Shown here in pieces: positions 1 through 8,861 of a stretch of DNA of 64,000 nt (position 1 is the stretch's first letter; each line of letters begins with the position of its first letter). The notes under the pieces are model-generated. The model ran no database searches, was not told where the DNA came from, and saw nothing but the letters and a program-made list of their open reading frames with translations. Source of the DNA: Methylomonas methanica (GTDB lineage Bacteria > Pseudomonadota > Gammaproteobacteria > Methylococcales > Methylomonadaceae); assembly GCF_001644035.1 (NCBI RefSeq), contig NZ_LUUG01000109.1, positions 21,765-85,764 on the forward strand. The letters run 5' to 3'. A program made the translations under genes and the position numbers.

Positions 1-1
1 T

Positions 2-580
2 CCTGTCGTGACGCCGGAGATCCACCAAAGCGTTATGAATGAGGTGATCCTGCCCACCCTACAAGGTATGCGGGAAGATGGTAACGAATATACCGGCTTT
101 CTCTATGCCGGTCTGATGATAGGCAAAGACAGTAGTATCAAAGTATTGGAATATAACTGCCGCTTTGGTGACCCGGAAACACAACCGATTATGATGCGTT
201 TAAAAAGCGATTTAGTTGAGCTTTGTCTGGCGGCCATAGACAAAAATCTTGATCAGACGGCTACAGAGTGGGACGAACGTCCCTCATTGGGTGTGGTGCT
301 GGCAGCGGGCGGCTACCCGGACGATTATGCCAAAGGCAATCCGATTAGCGGTTTACCAAGTGATATAAGTAGCGATTACAAAGTGTTTCATGCAGGCACC
401 AAAAAAGTCGGCGACCAAGTAGTCACGGCAGGTGGGCGCGTACTATGCGCATGCGCATTGGGCGACAGCATCGCTCAAGCCCAAAAAAAAGCCTACGAGC
501 TATGCCGACAAATCGACTGGCAGGATGTGTATTTTCGAACGGACATTGGTTTTAAAGCGATTAGATCAGAAACCGTTTAA
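2..580 (+). CDS. purD: Phosphoribosylamine-glycine ligase, C-terminal part
   Basis: This is the last 192 codons of glycinamide ribonucleotide synthetase, which joins phosphoribosylamine and glycine using ATP in purine synthesis. The reading frame is open from base 2, so the gene begins before the window. The segment EYNCRFGDPETQ is the ATP-grasp metal-binding signature of PurD. It is followed by the typical C-terminal subdomain with VVLAAGGYP, GGRVLCACALG and the final IDWQDVYFRTDIG. The family is about 425-430 residues, so rather less than half is seen. Within the window it ends in a strong palindrome facing a minus-strand gene. Identification is secure. Confidence 0.95.
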   Translation, partial: PVVTPEIHQSVMNEVILPTLQGMREDGNEYTGFLYAGLMIGKDSSIKVLEYNCRFGDPETQPIMMRLKSDLVELCLAAIDKNLDQTATEWDERPSLGVVLAAGGYPDDYAKGNPISGLPSDISSDYKVFHAGTKKVGDQVVTAGGRVLCACALGDSIAQAQKKAYELCRQIDWQDVYFRTDIGFKAIRSETV

Positions 581-604
581 CAAGGCTCAGAATAAGGCAG
601 GGAA

Positions 605-636
605 GATGTAATCCGGCCGATAGACCGGATTACATC
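605..636. repeat. 12-bp perfect inverted repeat between convergent genes
   Basis: Perfect inverted repeat with arms GATGTAATCCGG and CCGGATTACATC around an 8-base loop. It lies between the ends of purD (plus) and the RlpA-like gene (minus). There is no T-run on either side, so it is not a classical intrinsic terminator. It may block convergent transcription or be one copy of a dispersed palindromic element; the window holds no second copy that I noticed. Confidence 0.75.
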
Positions 637-648
637 GTAACAGACAAC

Positions 649-1053
649 TTAGGCGTCGCCTACACGCAGAACTTCAAGCTTGACTTTCGCCAAGCCCGCT
701 TGGATGAAACCAAGTTCGCTGGCTGCCCTTTTGGACACATCAAGCAGCCGTTTATTGGCTTTGTGAGCGCGGCTATTTATCCGCAACTCGACACTACGAT
801 TATTACTAAGATTAACGACACGCACCAAAGAGCCAAACGGCAGGCTCGCATGAGCCGCAGTTAATGCGTTTTTATCATAAAATTCACCGTTTGCTGTCCG
901 CTGACCATGCATTTTGTCGCTGTAATACGATGCGACGCCGCTTTGTTCAAGGGAAAGAAAACCGTTCCTTTCTGTTTTCGCTAAACCTACAGAGCTAAAA
1001 GACGCTAGACTCGCTGAAAGCAATAAAATTGCCGTCAATTTCGTTTTTCGCAT
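649..1053 (-). CDS. RlpA-like double-psi beta-barrel protein, secreted
   Basis: A 134-residue protein with a signal peptide (residues 1 to about 25, MRKTKL then a hydrophobic stretch ending in VGLA) and one RlpA-type double-psi beta-barrel domain. RlpA proteins act on denuded glycan strands of peptidoglycan. The domain keeps GVASYYSDKMHGQRTANGE, the histidine in AAHASLPFGS and the aspartate in LLDVSKRAA, positions known to matter in RlpA lytic transglycosylases. The usual NDRGP motif is replaced by NSRAH, and there is no SPOR domain. I chose the ATG at 1053 because AAGGAGGG lies just upstream and the signal peptide begins there; a longer reading to 1119 has neither. Catalytic activity is uncertain. 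Confidence 0.85.
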   Translation of the reverse strand: MRKTKLTAILLLSASLASFSSVGLAKTERNGFLSLEQSGVASYYSDKMHGQRTANGEFYDKNALTAAHASLPFGSLVRVVNLSNNRSVELRINSRAHKANKRLLDVSKRAASELGFIQAGLAKVKLEVLRVGDA

Positions 1054-1241
1054 CCTACCCTCCTTACGTTGAGTATTGACAGGAGGTTTGAGGTTATCCG
1101 AATAAAAACGCTTTGACAAGCTTTTTTCGTTAGTCTATAAGTTTCGCAAACTGTCAATAACTATTTTTACGCCAGCCAAAACTGTCTTAAAACTGCTAAA
1201 AACAGGGCCTCCAGCATAAATCTCAACTTATAGACGACCAC

Positions 1242-1604
1242 TTAAAAAAAGAAAAAAACTTGCTTAGTCACGGCAACCTTGGAGATGTAATACAGACAAA
1301 ATAATGCACCACCGAAAGCCAACCATCGCGTACGCCCCGACTGGCGAATCGCCAAAATCCCCAAGCCTATGTAAACCAACAACATCAATAATTTGGCTAC
1401 GATCCAAGCAAATTCGTTTGATAACCAGCCCCCTTGGAAAACCAAGGCAAATCCGGTCAACAAGACCAAGCTCGCAATAATATGCGGACTAATTTTTAGC
1501 CATTTCTGCTCCAACAAGACTGGCTTTAACTCGGCGATCGCCACTCGACCGATAAAGCTAATCACCAAAACTGCCACGAAAAGAAGATGCATATGTTTAA
1601 GCAT
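1242..1604 (-). CDS. SirB-type integral membrane protein
   Basis: A 120-residue hydrophobic protein with about four membrane segments, starting MLKHMHLLFVAVLVISF and ending in a run of phenylalanines. Length, the early HMHLLF pattern and hydrophobic layout fit the SirB family (SirB2-like), whose biochemical role is not established. The start at 1604 is preceded by TAGGGG about six bases upstream. A longer reading begins at 1676, but its extra residues are polar and unlike the family. It sits alone on the minus strand 188 bases before the RlpA-like gene. Family assignment is by overall pattern, so moderate confidence. Confidence 0.7.
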   Translation of the reverse strand: MLKHMHLLFVAVLVISFIGRVAIAELKPVLLEQKWLKISPHIIASLVLLTGFALVFQGGWLSNEFAWIVAKLLMLLVYIGLGILAIRQSGRTRWLAFGGALFCLYYISKVAVTKQVFFFF

Positions 1605-1995
1605 GAATACCCCTAAGTTAATTAACGATTGTTTTCCTCGTTCCACCCGCTTGAACAGCACACTCCGCGAGAACAAACGGGCTGCCAGATTTAAGGTTCA
1701 ATCCTATCATGCAACCTGCACAATGGCCCAAGTTAACAATACCCCCTCTTCATCGCCTTGCCGAACACCCCGAAAGCTACACGGATTCCCCACGACATTC
1801 CTCGACTTATGCCCCGCATTATCGACCTAGGGCTTACTGACATTATGCGGCACAAGCCGCGCCGAATCAGATAATCAACAACTATATCGCATAAAGACAG
1901 GATGACTTTCGTTCAGAAAAATAACGTATTTAATTGATTTTATTAACAATAAAAAATAATCATAAAACTGAAAGATTAATCGCAAAAATATTGTT
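1605..1995. other. Intergenic region with no gene seen
   Basis: About 390 bases between the SirB-like gene and the promoter of the small membrane protein. The left half has mixed composition and only short or shadow reading frames. A small hairpin with 5-bp arms (GCGGC/GCCGC) lies at 1847-1860 without a T-run. From about 1910 the DNA becomes very AT-rich, consistent with an upstream promoter region for the gene at 2122. I see no RNA gene. Confidence 0.5.
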
Positions 1996-2024
1996 TTGAC
2001 ACAAAACAGTTTTGAGTGTAAAAA
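1996..2024 (+). promoter_or_regulatory. Putative sigma-70 promoter of the small membrane protein gene
   Basis: TTGACA at 1996-2001 matches the -35 consensus exactly. A 17-base spacer separates it from TAAAAA at 2019-2024, a 4/6 match to the -10. The spacer carries an imperfect palindrome (ACAAAAC/GTTTTGAGTGT) that could be an operator. The AT-rich DNA just upstream could serve as an UP element. The resulting leader would be about 90 bases long. Confidence 0.5.
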
Positions 2025-2121
2025 ATGCACCGTCGACCAACAATAATACTAACTTCGACATACAACTCGAGTTGCCCCTTTTAGGGCTAATTATTACAAC
2101 AACAAGATGAGGATTATAAAA

Positions 2122-2319
2122 ATGGCTGAACAAGAAAAAGACAATACCTTTACTGTAGTTGCTGTCGTTACTGCAATTGCTATTGCCGGCGTCGTTATGC
2201 TGAAAGCAGACGAAACCAAACATCTTCAATACGGCGGCGAAACTTCTGCCGCTGCCGAAGCTCAAGTTTTGGCAAAACACAAAGATTTTAATAACGATGT
2301 GTTAAGCCAAGCAAAATAA
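2122..2319 (+). CDS. Small single-pass membrane protein, unknown function
   Basis: A 65-residue protein starting MAEQEKDNTF, with one hydrophobic segment at about residues 11-27 (VVAVVTAIAIAGVVML) and a polar, alanine-rich C-terminal half. I do not recognise a family. The ATG at 2122 is chosen because GAGG lies nine bases upstream; an in-frame start at 2107 lacks a ribosome site. The gene has a good promoter match at 1996 and a textbook terminator at 2338, so it is a self-contained transcription unit, which supports it being real despite its length. The segment is followed by KADETKH, so the C-terminal part may be on either side of the membrane. Confidence 0.7.
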   Translation: MAEQEKDNTFTVVAVVTAIAIAGVVMLKADETKHLQYGGETSAAAEAQVLAKHKDFNNDVLSQAK

Positions 2320-2337
2320 TTTTTGCTTAGCAATTTG

Positions 2338-2371
2338 GGCGCCAGCTGATAACTCGGTTGGCGCCTTTTTT
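2338..2371 (+). terminator. Intrinsic terminator after the small membrane protein gene
   Basis: Stem GGCGCCA/TGGCGCC (7 bp, perfect) with a 14-base loop, followed directly by six T residues. It lies 18 bases after the stop codon of the small protein gene. Confidence 0.9.
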
Positions 2372-2410
2372 ATGCCCGTAAGTTTCTCATTCCATTTCTG
2401 ATAGTTCGCT

Positions 2411-2438
2411 TTTTCAACACCTCACCCTACTGTAGAAT
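2411..2438 (+). promoter_or_regulatory. Possible sigma-70 promoter of the Tex gene
   Basis: TTTTCA at 2411-2416 and TAGAAT at 2433-2438 with a 16-base spacer, about 33 bases before the Tex start. The -10 overlaps a 7-bp inverted repeat (AGAATTG at 2434-2440, CAATTCT at 2451-2457). Match is moderate only. Confidence 0.4.
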
Positions 2439-2470
2439 TGAGCTTTTTACCAATTCTATTTCACCTACAG

Positions 2471-4747
2471 ATGGACGTTATCCAACGCATTGCCGAAGAA
2501 CTCTCAGTTAAGCCTCAACAAGTCGCCGCCGCCGCCGCCCTGCTGGACGATGGGGCCACGGTACCGTTTATTGCTCGTTATCGCAAAGAAGCAACTGGCG
2601 GTTTAGACGACACGCAATTGCGAAACCTCGAGGAAAGGTTGATTTATCTGCGGGAGCTTAACGACCGCCGCGCCTCAATTCTCGATACTATTCGCTCGCA
2701 AGGAAAGCTCACGCCGGAACTGGAAAGAGCGATACTCGACGCCGATACTAAAACGCTACTGGAAGATCTATATCTTCCCTATAAGCCTAAGCGCCGCACC
2801 AAAGCACAAATTGCTCGCGAAGCCGGTCTGGAACCATTAGCCGACGCCATTCTTAATAATCGCGGCGCAATACCAGAACAAATCGCAGTTAACTACATCG
2901 ATGCTGAAAAAGGCGTCGCGGATGTCGCAGCCGCCCTGGACGGCGCCCGACAGATCATCATGGAGCGCATTTCCGAGGATGCCGAACTACTAACAGAGTT
3001 ACGTGAACGTGTTTGGAATAAAGGTATCCTGCACGCTAGCGTCGTGACCGGCAAAGAAGCAGAGGCCGCAAAATTCAAAGACTATTTCGACTACAGCGAA
3101 GCGATCAACAAGATCCCATCACATCGAGCCTTGGCCCTATTCCGCGGCCGCAACGAAGATTTACTGTCTTTAACCCTGAAACCGGCAGAATTGGATCAGG
3201 AAGAACATCAATTATGCGCCCAGTTCGTCAGCCAACGCCTGCAAGTGAAAGACACTGCCAAACCCGCCGACGCCTGGCTAGCCGAAACCGCCCGCTTTGC
3301 CTGGAAGATCAAGCTGTTCACCCGTATCGACATGGATCTAAAGTTACGACTGCGCGAAGCGGCCGAACAGGAAGCCATTCGTGTGTTTGCCAGCAATTTG
3401 CGCGACTTGATGTTGGCGGCGCCCGCCGGCCCGAAAGCAACCATGGGCCTGGATCCCGGCATTCGCACTGGCGTCAAAGTAGCGGTTGTTGACCCTACCG
3501 GCAAGTTGTTAGCCACTGAAACCATTTATCCACATCAACCGAAAAACCAGTGGGATCAATCGATCGCGGTTCTGGCTAAATTGATTCAGCAGCACCAGGT
3601 ACAGCTGGTTAGTATCGGTAACGGCACAGCGTCTCGGGAGACTGACCAACTGGTAGCGGACTTGATGAAACAACATAAAGACCTGTATTTTCAGAAAATC
3701 ACCGTTTCCGAAGCCGGCGCATCGGTCTATTCTGCCTCGGAACTGGCCTCCAAGGAGTTTCCGGACCTTGATGTGTCGTTACGCGGCGCGGTATCGATAG
3801 CCCGCAGACTACAAGACCCCTTAGCGGAGCTGGTAAAAATCGATCCAAAATCAATAGGGGTTGGCCAATATCAACATGATGTCAACCAAGTGCAGTTGGC
3901 CCGTATGCTGGATACCGTAGTGGAAGACTGCGTGAACGCGGTCGGGGTGGACGTGAACACCGCTTCAGTTGCCTTGCTGAAACAGGTATCCGGACTAAGC
4001 AGCAGCATCAGCGAAAACATTGTTGCGTTTCGCGATGCCAATGGCCCGTTTGCGAACCGCAATCAACTGAAAAAAGTACCACGCCTTGGCGAAAAAGCGT
4101 TCGAGCAAGCTGCCGGCTTTCTCAGAATCATGACCGGTGACAACCCTCTGGACGCTTCGTCCGTGCATCCGGAAGCCTACCCCGTGGTCAACGCAATCCT
4201 CGACGATACCGGCAAGTCAATCCGCGACTTGATCGGTCAAAGCCAGTTTTTACGCAGTCTGAATCCAGCAAACTATGCCAATGCCAATTTCGGGGTACCG
4301 ACCATTTCCGACATTCTACAAGAGCTGGAAAAGCCGGGCCGCGATCCGCGCCCGGAGTTTAAAAGCGTACAATTCAAGGACGGCGTAGAGAAAATTACAG
4401 ATCTAGAACCCGGCATGACACTAGATGGCGTCGTGACCAACGTCGCCAATTTCGGTGCTTTTGTCGATATTGGCGTACATCAAGACGGCTTAGTGCATAT
4501 CTCGCATTTGGCTGACGACTTTGTCAAGGATCCGCGCAGCGTGGTAAAAACCGGCGATATGGTAAAAGTACGCGTATTGGAAGTCGATGTGGCACGCCAG
4601 CGTATTTCTCTGAGCATGCGGAAAAATGTCGACACAGGCGATATTGTTCCAAAAGAAAAACCGCAAAAATCCGTCCATAAACCCAAACCGCAACCCGCAC
4701 TACAGAACAGTATGAGTAATGCATTTGCCAAGGCATTGAAAAAGTAA
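2471..4747 (+). CDS. tex: Tex family RNA-binding transcription accessory protein
   Basis: A 758-residue homologue of Tex/YhgF, a nucleic-acid-binding protein linked to transcription and RNA handling. The N-terminal Tex region carries the family signature [17 protein letters not shown] YqgF/RNase H-like domain starts near [18 protein letters not shown], and helix-hairpin-helix segments follow ([27 protein letters not shown]). A C-terminal S1 domain begins near [20 protein letters not shown]. The start at 2471 ([13 protein letters not shown]) matches the usual N-terminus; an upstream start at 2438 adds 11 atypical residues. There is no strong ribosome site. Length is normal for the family. Confidence 0.95.
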   Translation: MDVIQRIAEELSVKPQQVAAAAALLDDGATVPFIARYRKEATGGLDDTQLRNLEERLIYLRELNDRRASILDTIRSQGKLTPELERAILDADTKTLLEDLYLPYKPKRRTKAQIAREAGLEPLADAILNNRGAIPEQIAVNYIDAEKGVADVAAALDGARQIIMERISEDAELLTELRERVWNKGILHASVVTGKEAEAAKFKDYFDYSEAINKIPSHRALALFRGRNEDLLSLTLKPAELDQEEHQLCAQFVSQRLQVKDTAKPADAWLAETARFAWKIKLFTRIDMDLKLRLREAAEQEAIRVFASNLRDLMLAAPAGPKATMGLDPGIRTGVKVAVVDPTGKLLATETIYPHQPKNQWDQSIAVLAKLIQQHQVQLVSIGNGTASRETDQLVADLMKQHKDLYFQKITVSEAGASVYSASELASKEFPDLDVSLRGAVSIARRLQDPLAELVKIDPKSIGVGQYQHDVNQVQLARMLDTVVEDCVNAVGVDVNTASVALLKQVSGLSSSISENIVAFRDANGPFANRNQLKKVPRLGEKAFEQAAGFLRIMTGDNPLDASSVHPEAYPVVNAILDDTGKSIRDLIGQSQFLRSLNPANYANANFGVPTISDILQELEKPGRDPRPEFKSVQFKDGVEKITDLEPGMTLDGVVTNVANFGAFVDIGVHQDGLVHISHLADDFVKDPRSVVKTGDMVKVRVLEVDVARQRISLSMRKNVDTGDIVPKEKPQKSVHKPKPQPALQNSMSNAFAKALKK

Positions 4748-4761
4748 ACAGTTCAGGCCTC

Positions 4762-4770
4762 TGCTATACT
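4762..4770 (+). promoter_or_regulatory. Possible extended -10 promoter for the TIGR04073 gene
   Basis: TGCTATACT fits an extended -10 element (TGnTATAAT with one mismatch). No good -35 is visible, which is acceptable for this promoter class. A transcript starting near 4777 would carry the large hairpin at 4781-4815 at its 5' end. Confidence 0.35.
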
Positions 4771-4780
4771 TTTGAGCGAA

Positions 4781-4815
4781 TGTTGGCCGGACCGGTTAAT
4801 CCGGCTCGGCCAACA
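4781..4815. repeat. Large hairpin upstream of the TIGR04073 gene
   Basis: Arms TGTTGGCCG and CGGCCAACA pair perfectly. The inner CCGG/CCGG pair extends this to about 15 bp with one mismatch and one G-U pair, around a TTAAT loop. No T-run follows. It could end Tex transcripts weakly, or sit at the 5' end of the next transcript. Confidence 0.6.
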
Positions 4816-4849
4816 GATCTTACATCCGTTCTCATATACAGGATAAGTC

Positions 4850-5230
4850 ATGAAACGAAATACCCGCACCCTGGTCACTGTTTTATTGGCAGCTTTCTTA
4901 TTTACCAGCTTGCCGACCCGGGCAGACGAAGCAGAAAGTTATGGAGAAACCTTCGGGCGAAAATTGACCACCGGCTTGGCGAACATAACCACATCTTCTC
5001 TCGAAATACCGAAGAACATTATTTTAATCAACAACCAAAGCAACGTTATTTATGGCTTTATCGGCGGTACGTTTAAAGGATTATTGAACATGGGCGGGAG
5101 GATCGGCGTCGGCGTGTTGGATTTGGTTTCGGCTCCAATTCCCACGCAGCCTATCGTCCATCCTTTATACGTTTGGGACAATTTCAACGCCGAAACCACC
5201 TACGGCAAAGCCTTCCGACCCAGTAATTAG
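4850..5230 (+). CDS. Exosortase system-associated protein, TIGR04073 type
   Basis: A 126-residue exported protein. Residues 1-25 form a signal peptide ending in TRADE. The mature part has the family pattern of TIGR04073: a GETFGRKLTTGLANI segment, then SSLEIPKNI, a glycine-rich GFIGGTFKGLLNMGGRIGVG, and a DLVSAPIP/PLYVWDNF end. Members are found in genomes carrying exosortase systems, but the function is unknown. An AGGATAA ribosome site precedes the ATG. It stands apart from the exopolysaccharide locus that begins about 6 kb away, with sbcC and the pilin gene between. Confidence 0.8.
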   Translation: MKRNTRTLVTVLLAAFLFTSLPTRADEAESYGETFGRKLTTGLANITTSSLEIPKNIILINNQSNVIYGFIGGTFKGLLNMGGRIGVGVLDLVSAPIPTQPIVHPLYVWDNFNAETTYGKAFRPSN

Positions 5231-5243
5231 TCACATAATTTTG

Positions 5244-5273
5244 TGGTGGAGCGTTCGCCGACTCCACCATTTC
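5244..5273. terminator. Hairpin between convergent genes
   Basis: Stem TGGTGGAG/CTCCACCA (8 bp, perfect) with a 10-base loop. T-rich sequence on one side and AT-rich sequence on the other allow use in both directions. It lies between the ends of the TIGR04073 gene and sbcC. Confidence 0.6.
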
Positions 5274-5274
5274 A

Positions 5275-8200
5275 TCAAGCAACCATTTTCAATTCGCTCA
5301 TACCGTTGGCTTTTTTTACCAATTCTATCTGCGTTTTAATGCGCTTTTTTACCGCTTCGACATGAGAAATGACACCGACCGTTTTTCCTTGAATCTTTAA
5401 GCCCTCTAAGGCGCTCATTGCCAAATATAAGGCTTCCGCATCTAAATTACCAAAGCCCTCATCCAGAAATAGCGAATCGATAGCCTTACCGTTGTTGGCA
5501 ATCTCAGATAAAGCCAAGGCCAAGGCCAAACTCACCACAAAGCTCTCGCCGCCAGACAAGGTTTTCGGCAAGCGCCGCAGATTTTTTTGCTTGGTATCTT
5601 CAATCTCTAGCGCCAAACCGTTATCACTGGCTAAACTGCGAATATAGTAACGCCCGCTCAGTTTTTCCAAAATCCGATTGGCTTGCGACAACAAATTATC
5701 CACCAACAACTGTTGAATACGTCGCCGAAAACCACCCTGCTCGTCATTAATCAACTTCATTTCCGCTTCGGCTTGCGCATGTAACACCAATTGCTCAGCC
5801 AATAGCCCCTGAAGGTTTTGATATTTTTCTCGATAAGCCGACTGTTTATCCAGCTTAGTATCCAACGTGGCCACTTCTTGCTCGGCAATATCAATTTTTT
5901 GCGATAGCTGGCGTTGCATTGCTAAAAGATCGGCTTCGTTTAACTTGGCCGGCGTAACTGCCAACTCATTTTGTAAATCCGCCGACACTTTAGCCACTTC
6001 TTCGCCAATTGCCATCAATTGCCGACTTTGCTGCTCCAGCATTTGCTCAATTTCCGACCGTCTATCAATCAAATCTAAAGCCGACCGCAAGCTATCGACA
6101 TCAGCAAAAACGCCGCCCGCAATTTTATTCGTCAATACTCGCCGCATCGCATCCAGTTCGAGTTGCTGGGTAGCTAATTGCCGCTCCAGTTCGACGATTA
6201 GTTTTTGCTTTTCCAAGATAAGCAGATGCAAACCCAGCGACTCTTCGCTTTGCAAGCGGCTCAAACCGCCTGCCAACTGCTCATGATAACTGGCTATTTT
6301 TGCTTGGCTAGCGTGCAGCCTATCTTGCAAGCTAACAATTTCCACCAGCAAGCCTTTCTGACGTAATTCTCTAATTTGATAATCCTGCCGCCGCGTATTG
6401 AGCTTATCGAAGAGTATATTTTCTTTGCCTTTTCCAGGTAGCTTCTCACCCAACAAAGCTAACTGCTTTTCAAGCTTATCAACAAGCGCTTTTTGTTCCG
6501 CCGTACGACTAGCGAACAGCTGCTCGGATTCGATATATTCCTGAGGACGATTACGCCAAGTCGTATCAAGCTGCTCCACCGACGCCGTTAATTTTTCCAC
6601 CAAGACCTGTTTAGCTTCTACCTCGGCCGTCCATTTAGCCACATTACGTTGCAACTGCGCATGATCATTAACCAGGTTTTTGATTTTCTCCAGTTCCTGG
6701 CTTTCTGCGTCCAACAAGCGTTTTTGCAAAGACAAATTGTCTATGTTCAATTCAGCGCTGACGACGTTTAAACGATTACTCAAAACCAACCATTGCGAGC
6801 GCATTTGCTGCAATCTTTGCTGCCGCGCCGACAATTGTGTGCCTTGCTTTTTTGCTACTGCCAACTGGCCGGAGACACTATCAATCGCAGCTTTTAAAGC
6901 CTGCATCTTGCCACGTTGATCGACTAAGGCCTTTTTGGAGTTAGTTTGTATTGGCGGTTTAGAGACATAAGGATGATCTAACGAGCCGCATAAAAAACAA
7001 GGTTTACCATCAACCAATTTGCCGCGATCACCGCTAAACTTTTTCAGCAATGCTTCATTCAGGACAGCTTGCTCCAATGCTTTACCGATATTCTCTTCAC
7101 GGTCCATCTCTTCTCGCAGCGCATCCAATCTGGCTTGCAAGCGGGTTTCATCGGGCAGGTCCGGCGTTTTATTTCGAGAGAACCAACTAAAAAAACTCTT
7201 TTTTGTGAATTTGGCGTTGACCTCGGCTAATGAGTGCAACTCTCGAAAATCATTGACCCGTGATTGCTGCTCGGCTAGTAACTCCTTCAGCTCGTCGAAG
7301 CTTTTGCCTTGCGCCAACTCGAGCATAGTTTTCCGTGCCGCTTCAATGCGCTCACTCAAGTCCACGACCGTTGCCTTAACATCTCGCAATGCTGTCTGGT
7401 TTTTTTTCAGCGCAGCAGACGTGTTCTTCGTCCAATTAGTCTGCGCCTTCTGCTTGCCAGCCAACTCCCCCAACTCGGTCCTTAAAATGCGCAACTGCAC
7501 AACGTCTGGAAAGTCGGACAGCAAGCTAGCATCGGCTTGATTAAGTTGCAGCCAGCCTTCTATTTCCGCAAGGCTGGCCTTTCTTTCATCCAATTGCAAT
7601 TGCAGCGATTGTAGTAGTTCGGTTTCACGCGGTAATTCCAGCTTCAGATCACTCACTTTCAACTTCAGCGCGTCAATAGCCTGTTTTTGTTCCTCTATAG
7701 TCTTACCATCCAAACTTGGGGCGATTGCGTTACTGACATCTTCACCAAGTTCGCGCTGTAGCGCGTTCAGCTCCTGACGATAAGCACCCAGGGTAGCCTG
7801 ACTTTGGACAATTTGTCCCTGCTTACCATCCAATAAAATCACTTCTTCGCGAAATTGTGTCGCTTGCTGAGTATCGGCAATTTTCTGTAGATCGTCTTGT
7901 AAGAGCTTAATTTGCGCTTCAACTTTTTTTGACTGTTCGAGAAGCTGTCTTTGGCGCCCTTCTAGCGCATGAATGTTTTCAATCGTTAGTAATTGCTGTT
8001 GCAACTGATTCTGTTGATTTTTAAATTCGGCAACTTGATCTTTGAAATCCTGTAAGTCATGCTCACCGGCTTGCAAGGCTTCCGGACCAAGTAAAGGAAT
8101 CGCTTCGATATCCTGTTGCAGTTGCGTCAAACGAGTTAGCGATTGTTGAAAATTATCCTCGGTTTGTTGCCGGTATTTGGCGTAGATATGAGTACCACTG

Positions 8201-8721
8201 ATCTTTTCCAGAATATCCATGCGCTCGCTATCTAGCGCATTCAGAAAAGCCGCGAAGTCGCCTTGCGGCAAAACCATGGATTTGCTGAATTTATGGAAGT
8301 CCATGCCCGTCAGTTCGGCGATTCTGGTCCGCACGGTATTCGGTGTCCTAGCCAGCAACTCTTCATCGTCATTTAGACGAGTCAAGCTCATTTCCGGCTG
8401 TAAAACCTGATCTTGATTTGCGTCAGCGGGCCGTTTCACATGCCAAGAAGAACGAAATTTCTCGCCATCCAAAGCAAATTCAACCTGCGCGAAGCTATCG
8501 TTAGCCTGCTTGGTGATTACGTGCTCGGCAGGCTTGTCAAAACGAAACGTTTCACCGTATAAACCCAGCGTGATGACATCGAGAATGCTGGTCTTGCCGG
8601 AGCCGTTGGGACCAGTGATAGCGAACACACCGCTATCTGCAATCGGCCCCTGATCGAAATCGACCCGCCCTTCGCCTTCCAGTGAATTGATATTTTTAAA
8701 GACTATATTGAGTATCCGCAT
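5275..8721 (-). CDS. sbcC: Exonuclease subunit SbcC, SMC-like ATPase
   Basis: A 1148-residue Rad50-type ATPase, the partner of nuclease SbcD in processing DNA hairpins and protein-blocked ends. The Walker A motif GPNGSGKT is at residues 37-44. A long coiled coil is interrupted by the zinc hook CFLC (Cys575, Cys578). The second arm leads to the ABC signature LSGGES (from residue 1055) and the Walker B/D-loop region LDEGFGNLDAE. All parts of a full-length protein are present. SbcD is normally encoded directly upstream; here the upstream neighbour is an unrelated glycosyltransferase gene and the 140-base gap holds no sbcD remnant that I can recognise. Confidence 0.95.
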   Translation of the reverse strand: MRILNIVFKNINSLEGEGRVDFDQGPIADSGVFAITGPNGSGKTSILDVITLGLYGETFRFDKPAEHVITKQANDSFAQVEFALDGEKFRSSWHVKRPADANQDQVLQPEMSLTRLNDDEELLARTPNTVRTRIAELTGMDFHKFSKSMVLPQGDFAAFLNALDSERMDILEKISGTHIYAKYRQQTEDNFQQSLTRLTQLQQDIEAIPLLGPEALQAGEHDLQDFKDQVAEFKNQQNQLQQQLLTIENIHALEGRQRQLLEQSKKVEAQIKLLQDDLQKIADTQQATQFREEVILLDGKQGQIVQSQATLGAYRQELNALQRELGEDVSNAIAPSLDGKTIEEQKQAIDALKLKVSDLKLELPRETELLQSLQLQLDERKASLAEIEGWLQLNQADASLLSDFPDVVQLRILRTELGELAGKQKAQTNWTKNTSAALKKNQTALRDVKATVVDLSERIEAARKTMLELAQGKSFDELKELLAEQQSRVNDFRELHSLAEVNAKFTKKSFFSWFSRNKTPDLPDETRLQARLDALREEMDREENIGKALEQAVLNEALLKKFSGDRGKLVDGKPCFLCGSLDHPYVSKPPIQTNSKKALVDQRGKMQALKAAIDSVSGQLAVAKKQGTQLSARQQRLQQMRSQWLVLSNRLNVVSAELNIDNLSLQKRLLDAESQELEKIKNLVNDHAQLQRNVAKWTAEVEAKQVLVEKLTASVEQLDTTWRNRPQEYIESEQLFASRTAEQKALVDKLEKQLALLGEKLPGKGKENILFDKLNTRRQDYQIRELRQKGLLVEIVSLQDRLHASQAKIASYHEQLAGGLSRLQSEESLGLHLLILEKQKLIVELERQLATQQLELDAMRRVLTNKIAGGVFADVDSLRSALDLIDRRSEIEQMLEQQSRQLMAIGEEVAKVSADLQNELAVTPAKLNEADLLAMQRQLSQKIDIAEQEVATLDTKLDKQSAYREKYQNLQGLLAEQLVLHAQAEAEMKLINDEQGGFRRRIQQLLVDNLLSQANRILEKLSGRYYIRSLASDNGLALEIEDTKQKNLRRLPKTLSGGESFVVSLALALALSEIANNGKAIDSLFLDEGFGNLDAEALYLAMSALEGLKIQGKTVGVISHVEAVKKRIKTQIELVKKANGMSELKMVA

Positions 8722-8861
8722 AATCCCAGACTTTGAGGGCTGTTGGTGGCAATTTGCTCGACCTCGAATAGCGTCAAGCTAATCCCAGCAAAACAGATTG
8801 AAAATCTATGCGGGTATTTTAGTGAATTTGAATTGGGACTGCTGGATAATATCTGTTGGTG

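Noticed and set aside
1393..1830. A 145-codon plus-strand frame over the SirB-like gene and the following intergenic region
   Set aside because: No family motifs, no ribosome site, and it overlaps a better-supported membrane protein gene.
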